The notes: generated by a model from the sequence alone, not told the origin. A stretch of DNA of 61,291 nucleotides from a bacterium (GCA_019912885.1 JAIOHV010000190.1:1-61291), one strand, 5' to 3'. Positions 1-9,617 are shown, counted from the stretch's first letter. Program-made: numbers and translations.

Positions 1-312
1 GCCGCGGCGGTCCCCGCGATCGCCGAGTCGGCGTCAGCCCCCGCGGCCGAGGACGAGGTTTCCTTCGACGAGCCCTATATCGACTCGTTCCTGTGCACGA
101 GCTGCAACGAGTGCATCGGAATCAATCCGCAGATGTTCCAATACAACGGCAACAAGCAGGCGTTTCTGGCCGACGCGTCGAAAGGAACCTTCGACGAACT
201 CGTTCGCGCCGCCGAGAAATGCCCCGCGCGTTGCATTCACCCCGCGAAACCGCGCGCGGGCGATACGACGGTCAATGACGATCTTCTGAAGCGCGCGGCG
301 GTTTACAACTAG
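1..312 (+). CDS. 3' end of a ferredoxin-domain (4Fe-4S) protein, truncated by window start
   Basis: The reading frame is open from base 1 and ends at TAG 310-312, giving 103 visible residues. An Ala/Pro-rich linker leads into a single-cluster ferredoxin-like domain with Cys at about residues 32, 35, 38 and 74, in the order C-x2-C-x2-C and then C-P-x2-C. The spacing fits one [4Fe-4S] cluster. It lies 64 bases upstream of rnfB on the same strand, so it is probably the previous gene of the Rnf operon. The domain may be the tail of a larger 2-oxoacid oxidoreductase-like or redox protein, because the linker implies more domains upstream. The missing 5' part prevents a firmer name. Confidence 0.7.
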   Translation, partial: AAAVPAIAESASAPAAEDEVSFDEPYIDSFLCTSCNECIGINPQMFQYNGNKQAFLADASKGTFDELVRAAEKCPARCIHPAKPRAGDTTVNDDLLKRAAVYN

Positions 313-376
313 ACCGGCCGATGACCGAATTCGCCAACCTGCCAGGCCTCGCCGCGCCCCGGCGCCGAGGGCCGCG

Positions 377-1225
377 ATGAACGTCGTGGTCGTGCCCGCG
401 GCCATCCTCGGCGGGGTCGCGTTGTTTTTCGGCGTCGTGCTCGCGTTGGCCTATCGCTATCTGCGCGTCGAGGAGGATCCCCGCATCGACGACGTCGAGG
501 CGATGCTGCCCGGAAGCAACTGCGGCGCCTGCGGCCAACCGGGATGCCGCGCGTTCGCCGAGGCCGTGTGCGGCGGCACGAAGCAGCCGGGACAGTGCAC
601 CGTCAGCGCGCCCGAGGGCATCGCCGCCATCGCCGCCTATCTCGGCGTGGAAGCCACGATCGAGGAGCGCCGCGTCGCGCGCCTTCACTGCGCGGGCGGC
701 AAATCCAACGTGCGCCGCGTCGCCGAATACGCGGGCCTTTCGTCCTGCCGCGCGGCGGTCATCGTCAACGGCGGTGCGACCGCGTGCGCGTGGGGATGTC
801 TTGGCCTTGCCGATTGCGAGCGAGCCTGCACCTTCGGCGCGATCCGGATGAACGACGAGGATCTGCCGGTCGTCACGCCCCATTTGTGCACGGCATGCAA
901 TGACTGCGTCGAGGTATGCCCGCGCGATCTGTTTACGCTCGTACCCGTGTCGCAACATCTGATCGTCCAGTGCTCGTCGCCGCTCGCGGGAACGGCGGCG
1001 ACCGATGTGTGCGCGGTCGCGTGCGATGCGTGCGGGCGCTGCGCGCTCGACGCCCGAGCCGGGGCGATCGAGATGTCCGGCGGCCTGCCGCGCATCCGCA
1101 TCCCCGGCGAGACCACGATCCATGCCACGTTCCGCTGCCCGACCGGCGCGATCCGATGGGTGGACGGAACGCAGTTCCAGTCTGAAAGCCCGATGCTCGA
1201 CGTCGGTGGAGGAATTCGTGCGTGA
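377..1225 (+). CDS. rnfB: Rnf complex iron-sulfur subunit RnfB
   Basis: The 282-residue protein carries the electron-entry module of the Rnf ferredoxin:NAD+ oxidoreductase. An N-terminal membrane segment (about residues 5-27) is followed by the Fe-S motif G-S-N-C-G-A-C-G at 47-54 with further Cys at 57 and 74. Several ferredoxin-type clusters come next, including C-T-A-C-N-D-C-V-E-V-C-P near 171-182 and a Cys-rich C-terminal stretch. This is the long, multi-cluster RnfB form. The ATG at 377 follows GAGGG. The stop lies inside the next gene, whose GTG start is at 1218, so the two are translationally coupled. RnfB normally takes electrons from ferredoxin and passes them to the membrane subunits. 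Confidence 0.93.
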   Translation: MNVVVVPAAILGGVALFFGVVLALAYRYLRVEEDPRIDDVEAMLPGSNCGACGQPGCRAFAEAVCGGTKQPGQCTVSAPEGIAAIAAYLGVEATIEERRVARLHCAGGKSNVRRVAEYAGLSSCRAAVIVNGGATACAWGCLGLADCERACTFGAIRMNDEDLPVVTPHLCTACNDCVEVCPRDLFTLVPVSQHLIVQCSSPLAGTAATDVCAVACDACGRCALDARAGAIEMSGGLPRIRIPGETTIHATFRCPTGAIRWVDGTQFQSESPMLDVGGGIRA

Positions 1226-4200
1226 TTGGCCAACAGCCGCGATAAAACGCGTTCGGCAAATGCTCGGGCGGACGGATTCAGGCGACGCCGCAACCGTCGA
1301 AAAGGGACGACCCGTCCTGACCACCGGCGCGCTCGCCGTTGTATCGACCGAGTCGCTGATTTGCGACGTGCTCTGCCGGCATATTCCCGGCGCGGGCCTT
1401 GCCGACGGACGCCGCGGCGCGGACCGCAACGCCTTTAGCGCGGCCGTGTCCGACGTGATTTGCGGCGACGCGCGCGCCACGTTCGCCACCGCCGCGGGCC
1501 TTGCGGCGAGCGGCCAGCGGACCGTGGCGATGATGGCCGGCGACCGCCTGGCACAGATTCACGATCAACTTTTCGCGGCGGCGGGGCGGCGATGGCCCCT
1601 TGTCATCCAGGCGGCCAACCGCGCCATGCCGCGCCAGGGCATCGCGCCGGGAACGGGGCACGAGGGATTGTTCGGCGTCGCCGGCAGCGGCGCGTTCATC
1701 GCGGTGGCGCGTAACGCGCAGCACGCGGTGGACCTCACACTCGCCGCGCGCCGCCTCGCGGAGATCAGCCTGACGCCGGGCATCGTGGCCATGGACGGCG
1801 GCGAGACGGCATTTGCCGTGCAAGATCTCCTGCTGCCCGACGAGGCCATGCTGCGCGAGTTTCTCGGCGCGCCTTCCGCCGCGATCGAAAATCTCTCTGA
1901 CGCCCAGGACATGCTGTTCGGCGGACCACGGCGAGCCGTGCCGCGCTGGTTTTCCGCGGAGCGCCCGGTCGCGACCGGCCTTAACGAGCCGGCCCGCGAA
2001 TACGCCCTGGCGGCGGTCGGCCAGCGCGAACTTTTCGCTGTTGAAGTGCCGCAACAGGCAAGAAAAGTTCTGGAGGATCTTTCCTCGCGAACCGGCCGGC
2101 CGATGGGGTTTGTCCGCGCGCATCGCCTCGACAAGGCCCGGCACGCGGTCGTGTCGATGGGCGCTGTCGCGGAGATTGTGGATGGCGTGGTCGACCGGCT
2201 GCGAAACGAAAAGGCGCCTGTTGGTTCGCTGGCGATCGAATGGCTGCGGCCGTTTCCCTCGGACGAGATCGTCAAGGCGCTTGCGCGCGCGGAAGCCGTC
2301 ACGGTCGTCGAGCGAAGCGACGGCGGGCTTTCGGCCGACGGGCCGCTGACGCGCGAAGTTCGCGCGGCGCTTTCCGGCTTGCCGATACGCATCCTGTCGG
2401 CGACCGCCGGCCTTGGCGGCGCGCCGGTGACCGCCCAGGCGATCGCGTCGCTGTACGAAAACATGAAAAGCGAAAAGCCGCGCGAGCGCCTTCACCTGGG
2501 CCTTGCGCACGCGACGGCGGGCGCCTCGCGATTGCCGCACCGGGACGTTCTTCTTTCGGCGGTGCGGCGGCGGTTTCCGAATCTGGACGCCCGCGTCGCG
2601 CCGGATGCCGTGAATCCCGATCCGCGCCCCGATGGCGCGCGCACGATCGTCATCGTCGCACGCGAACCGGTGGACACCGCCGGCGTGCTGATCGCCGCCG
2701 CGACGGCGCTTGCGCCGATCGGCCGGCACGTCCGCAGCCGCTCGCAGGTGATCGAGGACGGGGTCTGGATCGGCCGCGTGACCGCCGCGCCCGAGCCGTT
2801 TGGCGATCCGGGCGACGACGTGCCGGCGGATGCCGTCGTCATCGCGCACAAGGCGCTGCCCGCGTATTTCGATGCGACGGCAGGGCTCGTCCCCGGCGCG
2901 CCGCTCGTGCTGGCCGAGGATGTGTCGATGGAGAGCGTCGCCGCGCGCGCGGGCGACGGCGCGAGAGAGCGCCTGTCCGGCCTGCGCATCTTGCGCGGCG
3001 GTCCGGCTCTTGCCGATCTCGCCGCCGCGGCGGGTGCACTGCTTTCCGGCGGCGAAACCGGATTGAAGCCCGTGGAAATTCCCGCAAGTGGCTTCGCGAA
3101 GGTCGCGGCGCGTCCGGCCCGCGACGCGCATACGCTCGCCCAGCGCACGGACGTGCGTTACGACTCCCCCGTGCGGTTCTGGAACGAGGTCGTGCAGCCG
3201 CGCGTTCTTGGTGCGACGCCCGAATCGGTGCCCGATCCCTACGCGGCGCTCGGCGCCGTCCCGGCGCGCACCGCGCCGTTGCGCGACCGCATGGCGTCCG
3301 GCGCGACGATCCCCGTTCTCGACGCGACACTCTGCACCGGTTGTGGCGATTGCTGGTCCGCCTGCCCGGATGCGTCGATCGGCCCGGTCGCGCTCGGTAT
3401 GGAAACCTTGCTGACGGCCGGCCTCACCGCGACCGGCCCGGCGGCCGAAAAGCTCAAACGCGCGTTCAAGCAGCTCGCCGCGCATCTGGATAAAAAACTC
3501 GCCGACGCGGGGGCGCGCGAGCTGACGCGCGCGGACCTCGACGACGGTTTCGGGTGGCTTGTCGAAAAGCTTGGCGCCGGCGGCGAGGAAAAGGAGCAGA
3601 TGGGCGCGGCCTTCGCGGCGGCGTCCGATCGCCTTTCGCACCTGCCGATCGCCGTGACGCCGCTTTTTTTCCACGAGCCGCACAAGGCGGCGAAAGGCAC
3701 GGGCCTTGTTCTCGGCATGGCGATTGACCCGACCGCGTGCCAGGCTTGCCGCATCTGCGCGACGGTTTGCCCCACCGACGCGTTAACGATCGTGCCGCGC
3801 ACGAAGGAGATCGCCGGGCAGGCGGCCGACGCGTGGAGCGTGTGGGAATCGCTGCCGGACACCGCGGGTGCGGATATCGAAAAGGCCGCCGCGAAAGCGG
3901 AAATCGGCCCGCTGGCGGCGCTGCTCCTTTCGCGCCACACGCTGCTTGCCATGCCCGGCGGCGATGTCGCCGAGCCCGGCTCCGGCGAACGGCTGGCGAT
4001 CCGCCTGACGGCGGCCGTGGTGGAGTATGAGGTGCAGCGCGCCATGCTCGAACTTGGCGGGCGGCTCGATGGGCTCGGCCGGGGCTTGCGCGACGCGATC
4101 ACCAGGGAAGTGACGGGCGCGGTGCCCATGAACGATCTGAAGGCGCTTGGCGACGCGGCGTCCGCCAACCACGGCGCCGTGACGACCGTCGCCGAACTCA

Positions 4201-5399
4201 TCGACTCGCTTGAGAAGGCCGGGCAGACCGCAACGGTGGACGCCGCGCGCCTTCGCGGGCTGGCGCGCCTGACGCAAGCGGTGTCCGAAGAGCGCGAGCG
4301 CCTTTTGCACGGCGCAGGCGACGCGGGCCGCGCCCGGTGGGGCGTCGTGCTCGGCGGAGAAACGACCGCAAGCTGGATGGCGCGTTTTCCGCATCATCCC
4401 CTGCACGCGCCGCTCACGGTGGAGCTTGGCGATGCGGGCGCGATGGCCGAAGGCCTCGTTGAGGGCCTCACCCGCGAATCGCTCGAAACCGTGCGCCTGG
4501 CGCGGCGCGCCGAGCTGTGGCGCGACGCCGCGCCCGACCGCGCGGCCGCCGAGACGGCGCTGGCCGACCTCGCGTGGAGCGATCTGACCGACGCGGAACG
4601 CGCCTCGATTCCGCCGCTGTTTCTTGTGGGCGACGCCGAGTCGCTGTGCGGCACCAACCTCGCGGGGATGTCGCGTCTTTTGACCGGTGACATGCCTGTG
4701 AAATTTCTCGTACTCGATGGTCACGGTCCGCGCGCGCGCGGCGGCGACCCCGCGTTCCTCGCAATCGCGCACAAGTCGGCGTTCGTCGCGTCGGTGTCAC
4801 TCGCGCATCCGGATCACTTCATGGCGCAAGTGCAAAAGGCGCTGGCCCATCCGGGCCCGGCGCTTATCCACGCTTACGCGCCAAGCCCGCGCCGCCACGG
4901 GTTCGAGACGAACGAGACCATCGCGCTCGCGGACCTGGCGGTGCGTACGCGCGTCCATCCGTTATTGTCTTACGACCCCGCCGCCAAGGGCATCTTCGGC
5001 GCGCGGCTTTCGATCGACGACAACCCGGCGCCGAGCGAGATGTGGGTCGAGGACGGCGGCGCGCCGCTGATGCCCGCCGCGTGGTGCGCCGCGCAGTCGC
5101 GATTTGACGCGAACGGCCACGCCGCGGCACTTGCCACCGAGCGCGCCGGCCACTGGCGCATGTTGCAGGAGATCGCCGGCGTACAGACGCCGTTTACGCA
5201 ATCCGTGCGCGAGCAGCTTCGGGCCGAGCTGGCCGGCGCGCACGCGGCCGAGCTTGCCGCCGTTCGCGCCGAAAACGAGAAGGCGCTCGCGAACGTCCGG
5301 GCCGAGCAGGCCGACAAGCTCCGCCGCAAGCTCGTGGAACTGGCGACGAACGCGCGCCGGCCCGATGGCGAGGCCGGAAAAACGGCGGGTGACGACTGA
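1218..5399 (+). CDS. large PFOR-like multidomain iron-sulfur protein inside the rnf operon
   Basis: The GTG at 1218 is chosen because GGAGG sits 5 bases upstream. It overlaps the rnfB stop by 8 bases and gives 1393 residues. Domain order matches pyruvate:ferredoxin oxidoreductase: pyrimidine-binding and domain II-like regions (about 1-430), a gamma-like region (about 480-600), a dicluster ferredoxin (C-T-G-C-G-D-C near 705 and C-Q-A-C-R-I-C near 840), then a TPP-domain-like region (about 1030-1310). The usual G-D-G-W-A signature reads V-G-D-A-E-S-L near 1133, and the Asn-bearing loop after it is not recognisable, so thiamine catalysis is doubtful. Residues about 1330-1385 form a charged coiled coil not usual in PFOR. 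It may be a degenerate oxidoreductase serving as a ferredoxin-handling partner of Rnf. A divergent active enzyme is the alternative. Confidence 0.75.
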   Translation: MRDWPTAAIKRVRQMLGRTDSGDAATVEKGRPVLTTGALAVVSTESLICDVLCRHIPGAGLADGRRGADRNAFSAAVSDVICGDARATFATAAGLAASGQRTVAMMAGDRLAQIHDQLFAAAGRRWPLVIQAANRAMPRQGIAPGTGHEGLFGVAGSGAFIAVARNAQHAVDLTLAARRLAEISLTPGIVAMDGGETAFAVQDLLLPDEAMLREFLGAPSAAIENLSDAQDMLFGGPRRAVPRWFSAERPVATGLNEPAREYALAAVGQRELFAVEVPQQARKVLEDLSSRTGRPMGFVRAHRLDKARHAVVSMGAVAEIVDGVVDRLRNEKAPVGSLAIEWLRPFPSDEIVKALARAEAVTVVERSDGGLSADGPLTREVRAALSGLPIRILSATAGLGGAPVTAQAIASLYENMKSEKPRERLHLGLAHATAGASRLPHRDVLLSAVRRRFPNLDARVAPDAVNPDPRPDGARTIVIVAREPVDTAGVLIAAATALAPIGRHVRSRSQVIEDGVWIGRVTAAPEPFGDPGDDVPADAVVIAHKALPAYFDATAGLVPGAPLVLAEDVSMESVAARAGDGARERLSGLRILRGGPALADLAAAAGALLSGGETGLKPVEIPASGFAKVAARPARDAHTLAQRTDVRYDSPVRFWNEVVQPRVLGATPESVPDPYAALGAVPARTAPLRDRMASGATIPVLDATLCTGCGDCWSACPDASIGPVALGMETLLTAGLTATGPAAEKLKRAFKQLAAHLDKKLADAGARELTRADLDDGFGWLVEKLGAGGEEKEQMGAAFAAASDRLSHLPIAVTPLFFHEPHKAAKGTGLVLGMAIDPTACQACRICATVCPTDALTIVPRTKEIAGQAADAWSVWESLPDTAGADIEKAAAKAEIGPLAALLLSRHTLLAMPGGDVAEPGSGERLAIRLTAAVVEYEVQRAMLELGGRLDGLGRGLRDAITREVTGAVPMNDLKALGDAASANHGAVTTVAELIDSLEKAGQTATVDAARLRGLARLTQAVSEERERLLHGAGDAGRARWGVVLGGETTASWMARFPHHPLHAPLTVELGDAGAMAEGLVEGLTRESLETVRLARRAELWRDAAPDRAAAETALADLAWSDLTDAERASIPPLFLVGDAESLCGTNLAGMSRLLTGDMPVKFLVLDGHGPRARGGDPAFLAIAHKSAFVASVSLAHPDHFMAQVQKALAHPGPALIHAYAPSPRRHGFETNETIALADLAVRTRVHPLLSYDPAAKGIFGARLSIDDNPAPSEMWVEDGGAPLMPAAWCAAQSRFDANGHAAALATERAGHWRMLQEIAGVQTPFTQSVREQLRAELAGAHAAELAAVRAENEKALANVRAEQADKLRRKLVELATNARRPDGEAGKTAGDD

Positions 5400-6736
5400 T
5401 GCAGCGCCTCGTCGAATCCGCCGCGAAATCCTTTCGCCACGGGGTCCATCCCGGGGAACACAAGGACGCGACGCACCATCTGCCGATCGAGCGGATGCCG
5501 TTCGTGGACGAGTTGGTCCTGCCGCTCGCGCAGAATATCGGCGCGCCGTCGGTGGCGGTCGTGGAGCCGGGGCAGCGCGTGGCGCGCGGGCAAAAGATCG
5601 CCCGCCCCGGCGGTTTTGTCTCCACGGCGCTGCATGCGCCGGTCTCCGGCACGATCCGCGCGATCGAGCTTCGCCCCACGGCCAACGGACGGCGCGAGCC
5701 GGCGATCGTCATCAAGACCGATCCCTGGGCGGCGGGCGAGCTGGCCTATGACCGCCCGCCCGACCCCGCCTCGCTCGCGCACGCGGAATTCATCCAGTGG
5801 GTGCAGGACGCGGGGTTCGTGGGCCTCGGCGGCGCGGCATTTCCGACGCACGTCAAACTCAGCGTGCCCGAGGGCAAGAAAGTCCGGTTCGTGGTCGCCA
5901 ACGGCTGCGAGTGCGAGCCGTACCTGACCTGCGATCACCGCATCATGGCCGAGCGCCCGGGGCAGGTGGTGCGCGGCCTGCGTCTTGTCATGGCGCGCCT
6001 TGGCGTTACGCGCGGCTACGTCGGCGTGGAGTCGAACAAACCCGATGCCATCGAAGCGCTCAAAACGGCGGCGGGCGTTGATGCGGGGATCGAGGTCATC
6101 GCGCTCGACGTGAAATACCCACAGGGCGCGGAGAAGATGCTGATCGACGCCATCTTCCGCCGCGAGGTGCCAAGCGGCCGCCTTCCGCTCGATCTGGAAA
6201 TGGTGGTGCAAAACGTCGGCACGCTCGCGGGCCTGGCCGATCTGTTCGATCGGGGCATTCCGCTCATCGAGCGCGTCGTCACCGTGACGGGCCCGGGCAT
6301 CCGGCGGCCGGCGAACGTGCTGGTGCCGCTTGGCACGCCGCTCGGCGCGGTGATCGAGCACTGCGGCGGGCTGCTTCCCGGGACGCGGCAGATCATCCTC
6401 GGCGGGCCGATGATGGGCATGGCGCAAAAAAGCCTCGACGTGCCGATCGTCAAGGGCGCCTCGGGCATCGTCGCGTTCACGAGCGTGTCGCCGCGCGCCG
6501 GGATGGAACAGCCGTGTATCCGCTGCGGGCGTTGCCTCGACGCGTGCCCGATGTTCCTGAATCCCTCGCGCCTGGCCGTTGCCGCGCGCAACGAGCGCGC
6601 CGACATGCTCGAAGCGATGCACATCGCCGACTGCTTCGAATGCGCGAGCTGTTCGTTTGTCTGCCCGTCCTCGATTCCCCTGGTCCAGCTCATGCGCGTC
6701 GGCAAGGGACTTGTCCGGCAGAAGAACGCCAAGTGA
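5399..6736 (+). CDS. rnfC: Rnf complex subunit RnfC
   Basis: The 445-residue protein is the soluble NADH/FMN-binding and Fe-S subunit of Rnf. It has an N-terminal biotinyl-like/RnfC domain, an NQO1-like Rossmann region with G-L-G-G-A-A-F-P near 141-148 and N-G-C-E-C-E-P near 168-174, and two ferredoxin motifs near the C terminus (C-I-R-C-G-R-C-L-D-A-C-P and C-F-E-C-A-S-C-S-F-V-C-P). The ATG overlaps the previous stop in a TGATG junction, and its own stop overlaps the rnfD start the same way. Length and motifs match the family. Confidence 0.94.
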   Translation: MQRLVESAAKSFRHGVHPGEHKDATHHLPIERMPFVDELVLPLAQNIGAPSVAVVEPGQRVARGQKIARPGGFVSTALHAPVSGTIRAIELRPTANGRREPAIVIKTDPWAAGELAYDRPPDPASLAHAEFIQWVQDAGFVGLGGAAFPTHVKLSVPEGKKVRFVVANGCECEPYLTCDHRIMAERPGQVVRGLRLVMARLGVTRGYVGVESNKPDAIEALKTAAGVDAGIEVIALDVKYPQGAEKMLIDAIFRREVPSGRLPLDLEMVVQNVGTLAGLADLFDRGIPLIERVVTVTGPGIRRPANVLVPLGTPLGAVIEHCGGLLPGTRQIILGGPMMGMAQKSLDVPIVKGASGIVAFTSVSPRAGMEQPCIRCGRCLDACPMFLNPSRLAVAARNERADMLEAMHIADCFECASCSFVCPSSIPLVQLMRVGKGLVRQKNAK

Positions 6737-7734
6737 TGCAACAACCCCGCCCGCTCGTCATCTCGACCGCGCCGTTCGACCGCCAGGGCGGCACGACAAA
6801 CCGCATGATGGCCGAGGTGCTGATCGCACTCGCGCCCGTGGCGCTGGCGGCGATCTGGTTCTTCGGCGTCGTCGCGATCCTCGTGCCGCTCGCCGCCGCG
6901 GCCGGCGCGTGCCTTGTCGAATGGCTCGCGGGCGATCGCAAGGGACTCGGCTCGCTGCGTGACGGCAGCGCGCTTTTGACGGGACTTCTGCTTGCCTACA
7001 CGCTACCGCCGGGCGTCGCGCTGTGGATCGCCTTTCTCGGCGGCGCGGTGGCGATCGGCCTTGGCAAGCTGATCTGGGGCGGGCTTGGGCAAAACATCTT
7101 CAACCCCGCGCTCGTGGGCCGCGCCTTTTTGCAGGCCGCGTTCCCGACGGTGATGACCACGTGGACGGCGCCCGGGCAGGACTTTTTCCATATCTCCGGG
7201 CAGACCTTCGCCGCGCCGCTCATGCACGGATCGGTTGACGGCGTCACCGCCGCGACGGCCCTTGGCCGCCTGAAGTTCCAGCACGATCCGACGGCCCTCG
7301 ATCTGTCGCCGTTGTTCTGGGGCAACACCGGCGGGTCGCTCGGCGAAACGAGCGCATTTCTGCTGATCGCGGCGGCCCTCTTCCTGATCGCGCGGCGCAC
7401 TTTCGATTGGCGGCTTTTCGTCTCCACGCTCGCCGGCGCCGCCGCGGTTTCCGGCGCGCTGTTTCTGGCGAACACGGACAAGTATCCGAATCCGCTTTTC
7501 ATGCTGTTTGCCGGCGGCCTGATGTTCGGCGCGGTGTTCATGGTGACCGATCCGGTCACCTCGCCCATCACGCCGAAGGGCGCGTGGATCTTCGGCGCCG
7601 GCGTGGGGCTGCTTGTCGTCATCATCCGCCTGTTCGGCGGCCTGCCCGAATCGGTGATGTATTCGATTCTGCTCATGAACGCGCTGACCCCGCATATCAA
7701 CCGCAAGACGCAGCCGCGTCGCTTCGGAGGCTGA
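6736..7734 (+). CDS. rnfD: Rnf complex membrane subunit RnfD
   Basis: The start ATG at 6736 overlaps the rnfC stop (TGATG) and gives 332 residues. The protein has many hydrophobic segments (about nine) and the NqrB/RnfD signature around residues 168-177, D-G-V-T-A-A-T-A-L-G. In this family a threonine, here probably T174, carries covalently bound FMN. The motif G-Q-N-I-F-N-P-A-L-V-G-R-A near 118-130 is also typical. RnfD forms part of the ion-translocating membrane core with RnfE and RnfA. An ApbE flavin transferase would be needed, but none lies in the window. Confidence 0.93.
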   Translation: MQQPRPLVISTAPFDRQGGTTNRMMAEVLIALAPVALAAIWFFGVVAILVPLAAAAGACLVEWLAGDRKGLGSLRDGSALLTGLLLAYTLPPGVALWIAFLGGAVAIGLGKLIWGGLGQNIFNPALVGRAFLQAAFPTVMTTWTAPGQDFFHISGQTFAAPLMHGSVDGVTAATALGRLKFQHDPTALDLSPLFWGNTGGSLGETSAFLLIAAALFLIARRTFDWRLFVSTLAGAAAVSGALFLANTDKYPNPLFMLFAGGLMFGAVFMVTDPVTSPITPKGAWIFGAGVGLLVVIIRLFGGLPESVMYSILLMNALTPHINRKTQPRRFGG

Positions 7735-7738
7735 CGGA

Positions 7739-8377
7739 ATGTCGGACGAAAAAACCTCCGAGCCCGGCTTTTTCCGTCTGGCCATGACGCTCGGCGTCGC
7801 GGGGCTATTGTCCGGCGCGATTCTGGCAAGCCTCTACACGGTGACGCTGCCGAGGATCAAGGCGAACCGCCGTGCGGTGCTCGAGGCCGCGATCCTGCGC
7901 GTTCTGCCGGGGACGACGACATTTACGCCGATGGTCGCGATGGAGACCGGCGTCTCCGAATACAGCGGCCCCGAGGGGGAAGAGCCGGCGGACAAATCTA
8001 TCTACGCGGGCTCTGACGCGGACGGCAAGATGACGGGATACGCCGTGCCGGCGGAAGGTCCGGGCTTTCAGGAGGCCATCTCCATCCTCTACGGTTACAA
8101 GGCCGACGAGCGCGTCGTCACGGGTCTTGCCGTGCTTGGCCAGCGCGAGACGCCGGGACTTGGCGACAAGATCGAATTCGATCCGAAATTCGTCGCGAGC
8201 TTTCAAAAGCTGGCCGTCGATCCGGATGTCGCGCTCGTTCGCGACGGACGCGACGCGCCCAACGAAGTGGACGCCATCAGCGGCGCGACGATCTCCTCGG
8301 AAGCCGTCGTGAAGATGATGAACGTGAGCCTCGATCGCTGGAAACCGCTGCTTTCGCCCGACGGAGAAACACCGTGA
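7739..8377 (+). CDS. rnfG: Rnf complex FMN-binding subunit RnfG
   Basis: The 212-residue protein has one N-terminal membrane helix (about 13-36) and an outward-facing FMN-binding domain. S-G-A-T-I-S-S at 181-187 is the flavinylation motif, with T184 the expected FMN-phosphothreonine site, and E-T-P-G-L-G near 137-142 is also conserved. It starts four bases after rnfD and its stop overlaps the GTG of rnfE. Its job is electron transfer from RnfD-side flavin across the outer face of the membrane. Confidence 0.93.
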   Translation: MSDEKTSEPGFFRLAMTLGVAGLLSGAILASLYTVTLPRIKANRRAVLEAAILRVLPGTTTFTPMVAMETGVSEYSGPEGEEPADKSIYAGSDADGKMTGYAVPAEGPGFQEAISILYGYKADERVVTGLAVLGQRETPGLGDKIEFDPKFVASFQKLAVDPDVALVRDGRDAPNEVDAISGATISSEAVVKMMNVSLDRWKPLLSPDGETP

Positions 8378-9033
8378 CCGCGACGCAAAACGAAAAAACC
8401 ACGTTTGAGGAATTCGCGAAGGGACTCTGGGATCAAAACCCGATTTTTATCGGGCTGCTCGGTTTGTGTCCGTCGCTCGCGGTGACAAACAATCTGATGA
8501 ACGGCCTCGTCATGGGGCTCGCCACCGTTTTCGTGCTCGTCGGATCAAGCTTTCTCATTTCGCTTCTACGGCATTTGATTCCGAAAGCGGTGCGCATCTC
8601 GACCTACATCATCGTCATCGCCACGTTCGTCACGACCGTGGACTTCCTGCTCGAGGCCACGATGCCCGCGGCGCACAAGGCGCTCGGCGCGTTCCTGTCG
8701 CTCATCGTCGTGAACTGCGTCATTCTCGGCCGCCAGGAGGCGTTCGCCTCGAAAAATCCCGTCGGCCGTTCCGTCGCGGACGCGGCGGGCATGGGCGCGG
8801 GATTCACGCTCACGCTCTGCCTCATCGGCGGCATCCGCGAGGTTCTTGGTTCCGGCACGCTCCTTGGTGCGAATCTTTTTGGAGACGGATTCGAGCCGTG
8901 GGTCATCATGAAGCTGCCCCCCGGCGGGTTCCTCACGCTCGGCGTGCTCCTGATCGTTTTGGCGCGCATGAAGGACGCCAAGGCGCGCCGCGCGGCGGCT
9001 GTGCCGGATACCGGCGCGACGGAGGCCGCGTGA
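8374..9033 (+). CDS. rnfE: Rnf complex membrane subunit RnfE
   Basis: Translation starts at GTG 8374 in a GTGA junction with the rnfG stop, giving 219 residues. It is an integral membrane protein with about six helices and belongs to the NqrD/RnfE family. N-P-I-F-I-G-L-L-G-L-C-P-S-L-A-V-T-N near residues 21-38 is characteristic. The Cys in the LCPSLAVTN motif is one of the conserved thiols near the intramembrane iron site shared with RnfA. The charged C-terminal tail is unremarkable. Confidence 0.93.
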   Translation: MTATQNEKTTFEEFAKGLWDQNPIFIGLLGLCPSLAVTNNLMNGLVMGLATVFVLVGSSFLISLLRHLIPKAVRISTYIIVIATFVTTVDFLLEATMPAAHKALGAFLSLIVVNCVILGRQEAFASKNPVGRSVADAAGMGAGFTLTLCLIGGIREVLGSGTLLGANLFGDGFEPWVIMKLPPGGFLTLGVLLIVLARMKDAKARRAAAVPDTGATEAA

Positions 9034-9617
9034 TGCAGCAATACATCTGGCTTTTCGCGTCCGCGTCGGTCATCAACAACTTCACCCTCGCCTATTTTTT
9101 GGGGCTATGCCCGTTTTTCGGCGTCAGCCAGCGGATCGATACGGCCTTGCGCCTTGGGCTCGCGAACATCTTCGTCCTTGTCATCACGTCGATCAGCGCG
9201 TGGCTGCTCAACACCTATGTGCTGCCGCACGCGCCGTATCTCAAGCTCATCGCATTCATCGTCGCGATCGCGAGCACCGTGCAGCTCGTCGAGATGATCA
9301 TCAAGAAGCTGTCGCCCACGCTTTTCCGCGCGCTCGGCATCTTCCTGCCTCTCATCACGACCAACTGCGCGATCCTCGGCCTCGCCCTTTTTCAGACCAA
9401 CCGCGGCTACGGTTTCCTCGAGGGCGTGGTGTATGCGGCGGGGGCCGGCGTCGGGCTGACGCTCGCGCTGGTGCTGATGGCGGCGATCCGCGAGGAAAAC
9501 GAACTCGCGCCGATCCCCAACTGGGCGCGCGGCGCGGCGCTGTCCTTCTTCATCGCGGGCATCCTGTCGATGGCGTTCATGGGCTTTGCCGGCCTTTTCC
9601 GCGAGCTTGGCGGATGA
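9033..9617 (+). CDS. rnfA: Rnf complex membrane subunit RnfA
   Basis: The start at ATG 9033 overlaps the rnfE stop (TGATG) and gives 194 residues. It is a six-helix membrane protein homologous to RnfE in inverted topology. N-N-F-T-L-A-Y-F-L-G-L-C-P-F-F-G-V near 15-31 and T-T-N-C-A-I-L-G-L-A near 108-117 carry the conserved Cys residues that bind the intramembrane iron cluster. Its stop overlaps the start of a small gene that follows. Confidence 0.94.
   Translation: MQQYIWLFASASVINNFTLAYFLGLCPFFGVSQRIDTALRLGLANIFVLVITSISAWLLNTYVLPHAPYLKLIAFIVAIASTVQLVEMIIKKLSPTLFRALGIFLPLITTNCAILGLALFQTNRGYGFLEGVVYAAGAGVGLTLALVLMAAIREENELAPIPNWARGAALSFFIAGILSMAFMGFAGLFRELGG

Noticed and set aside
1278-3683. 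801-residue open frame on the - strand opposite the PFOR-like gene
   Set aside because: Arg/Ala/Gly-rich composition with no motif. It is antisense to a well-supported gene and is explained by high GC and lack of stops.
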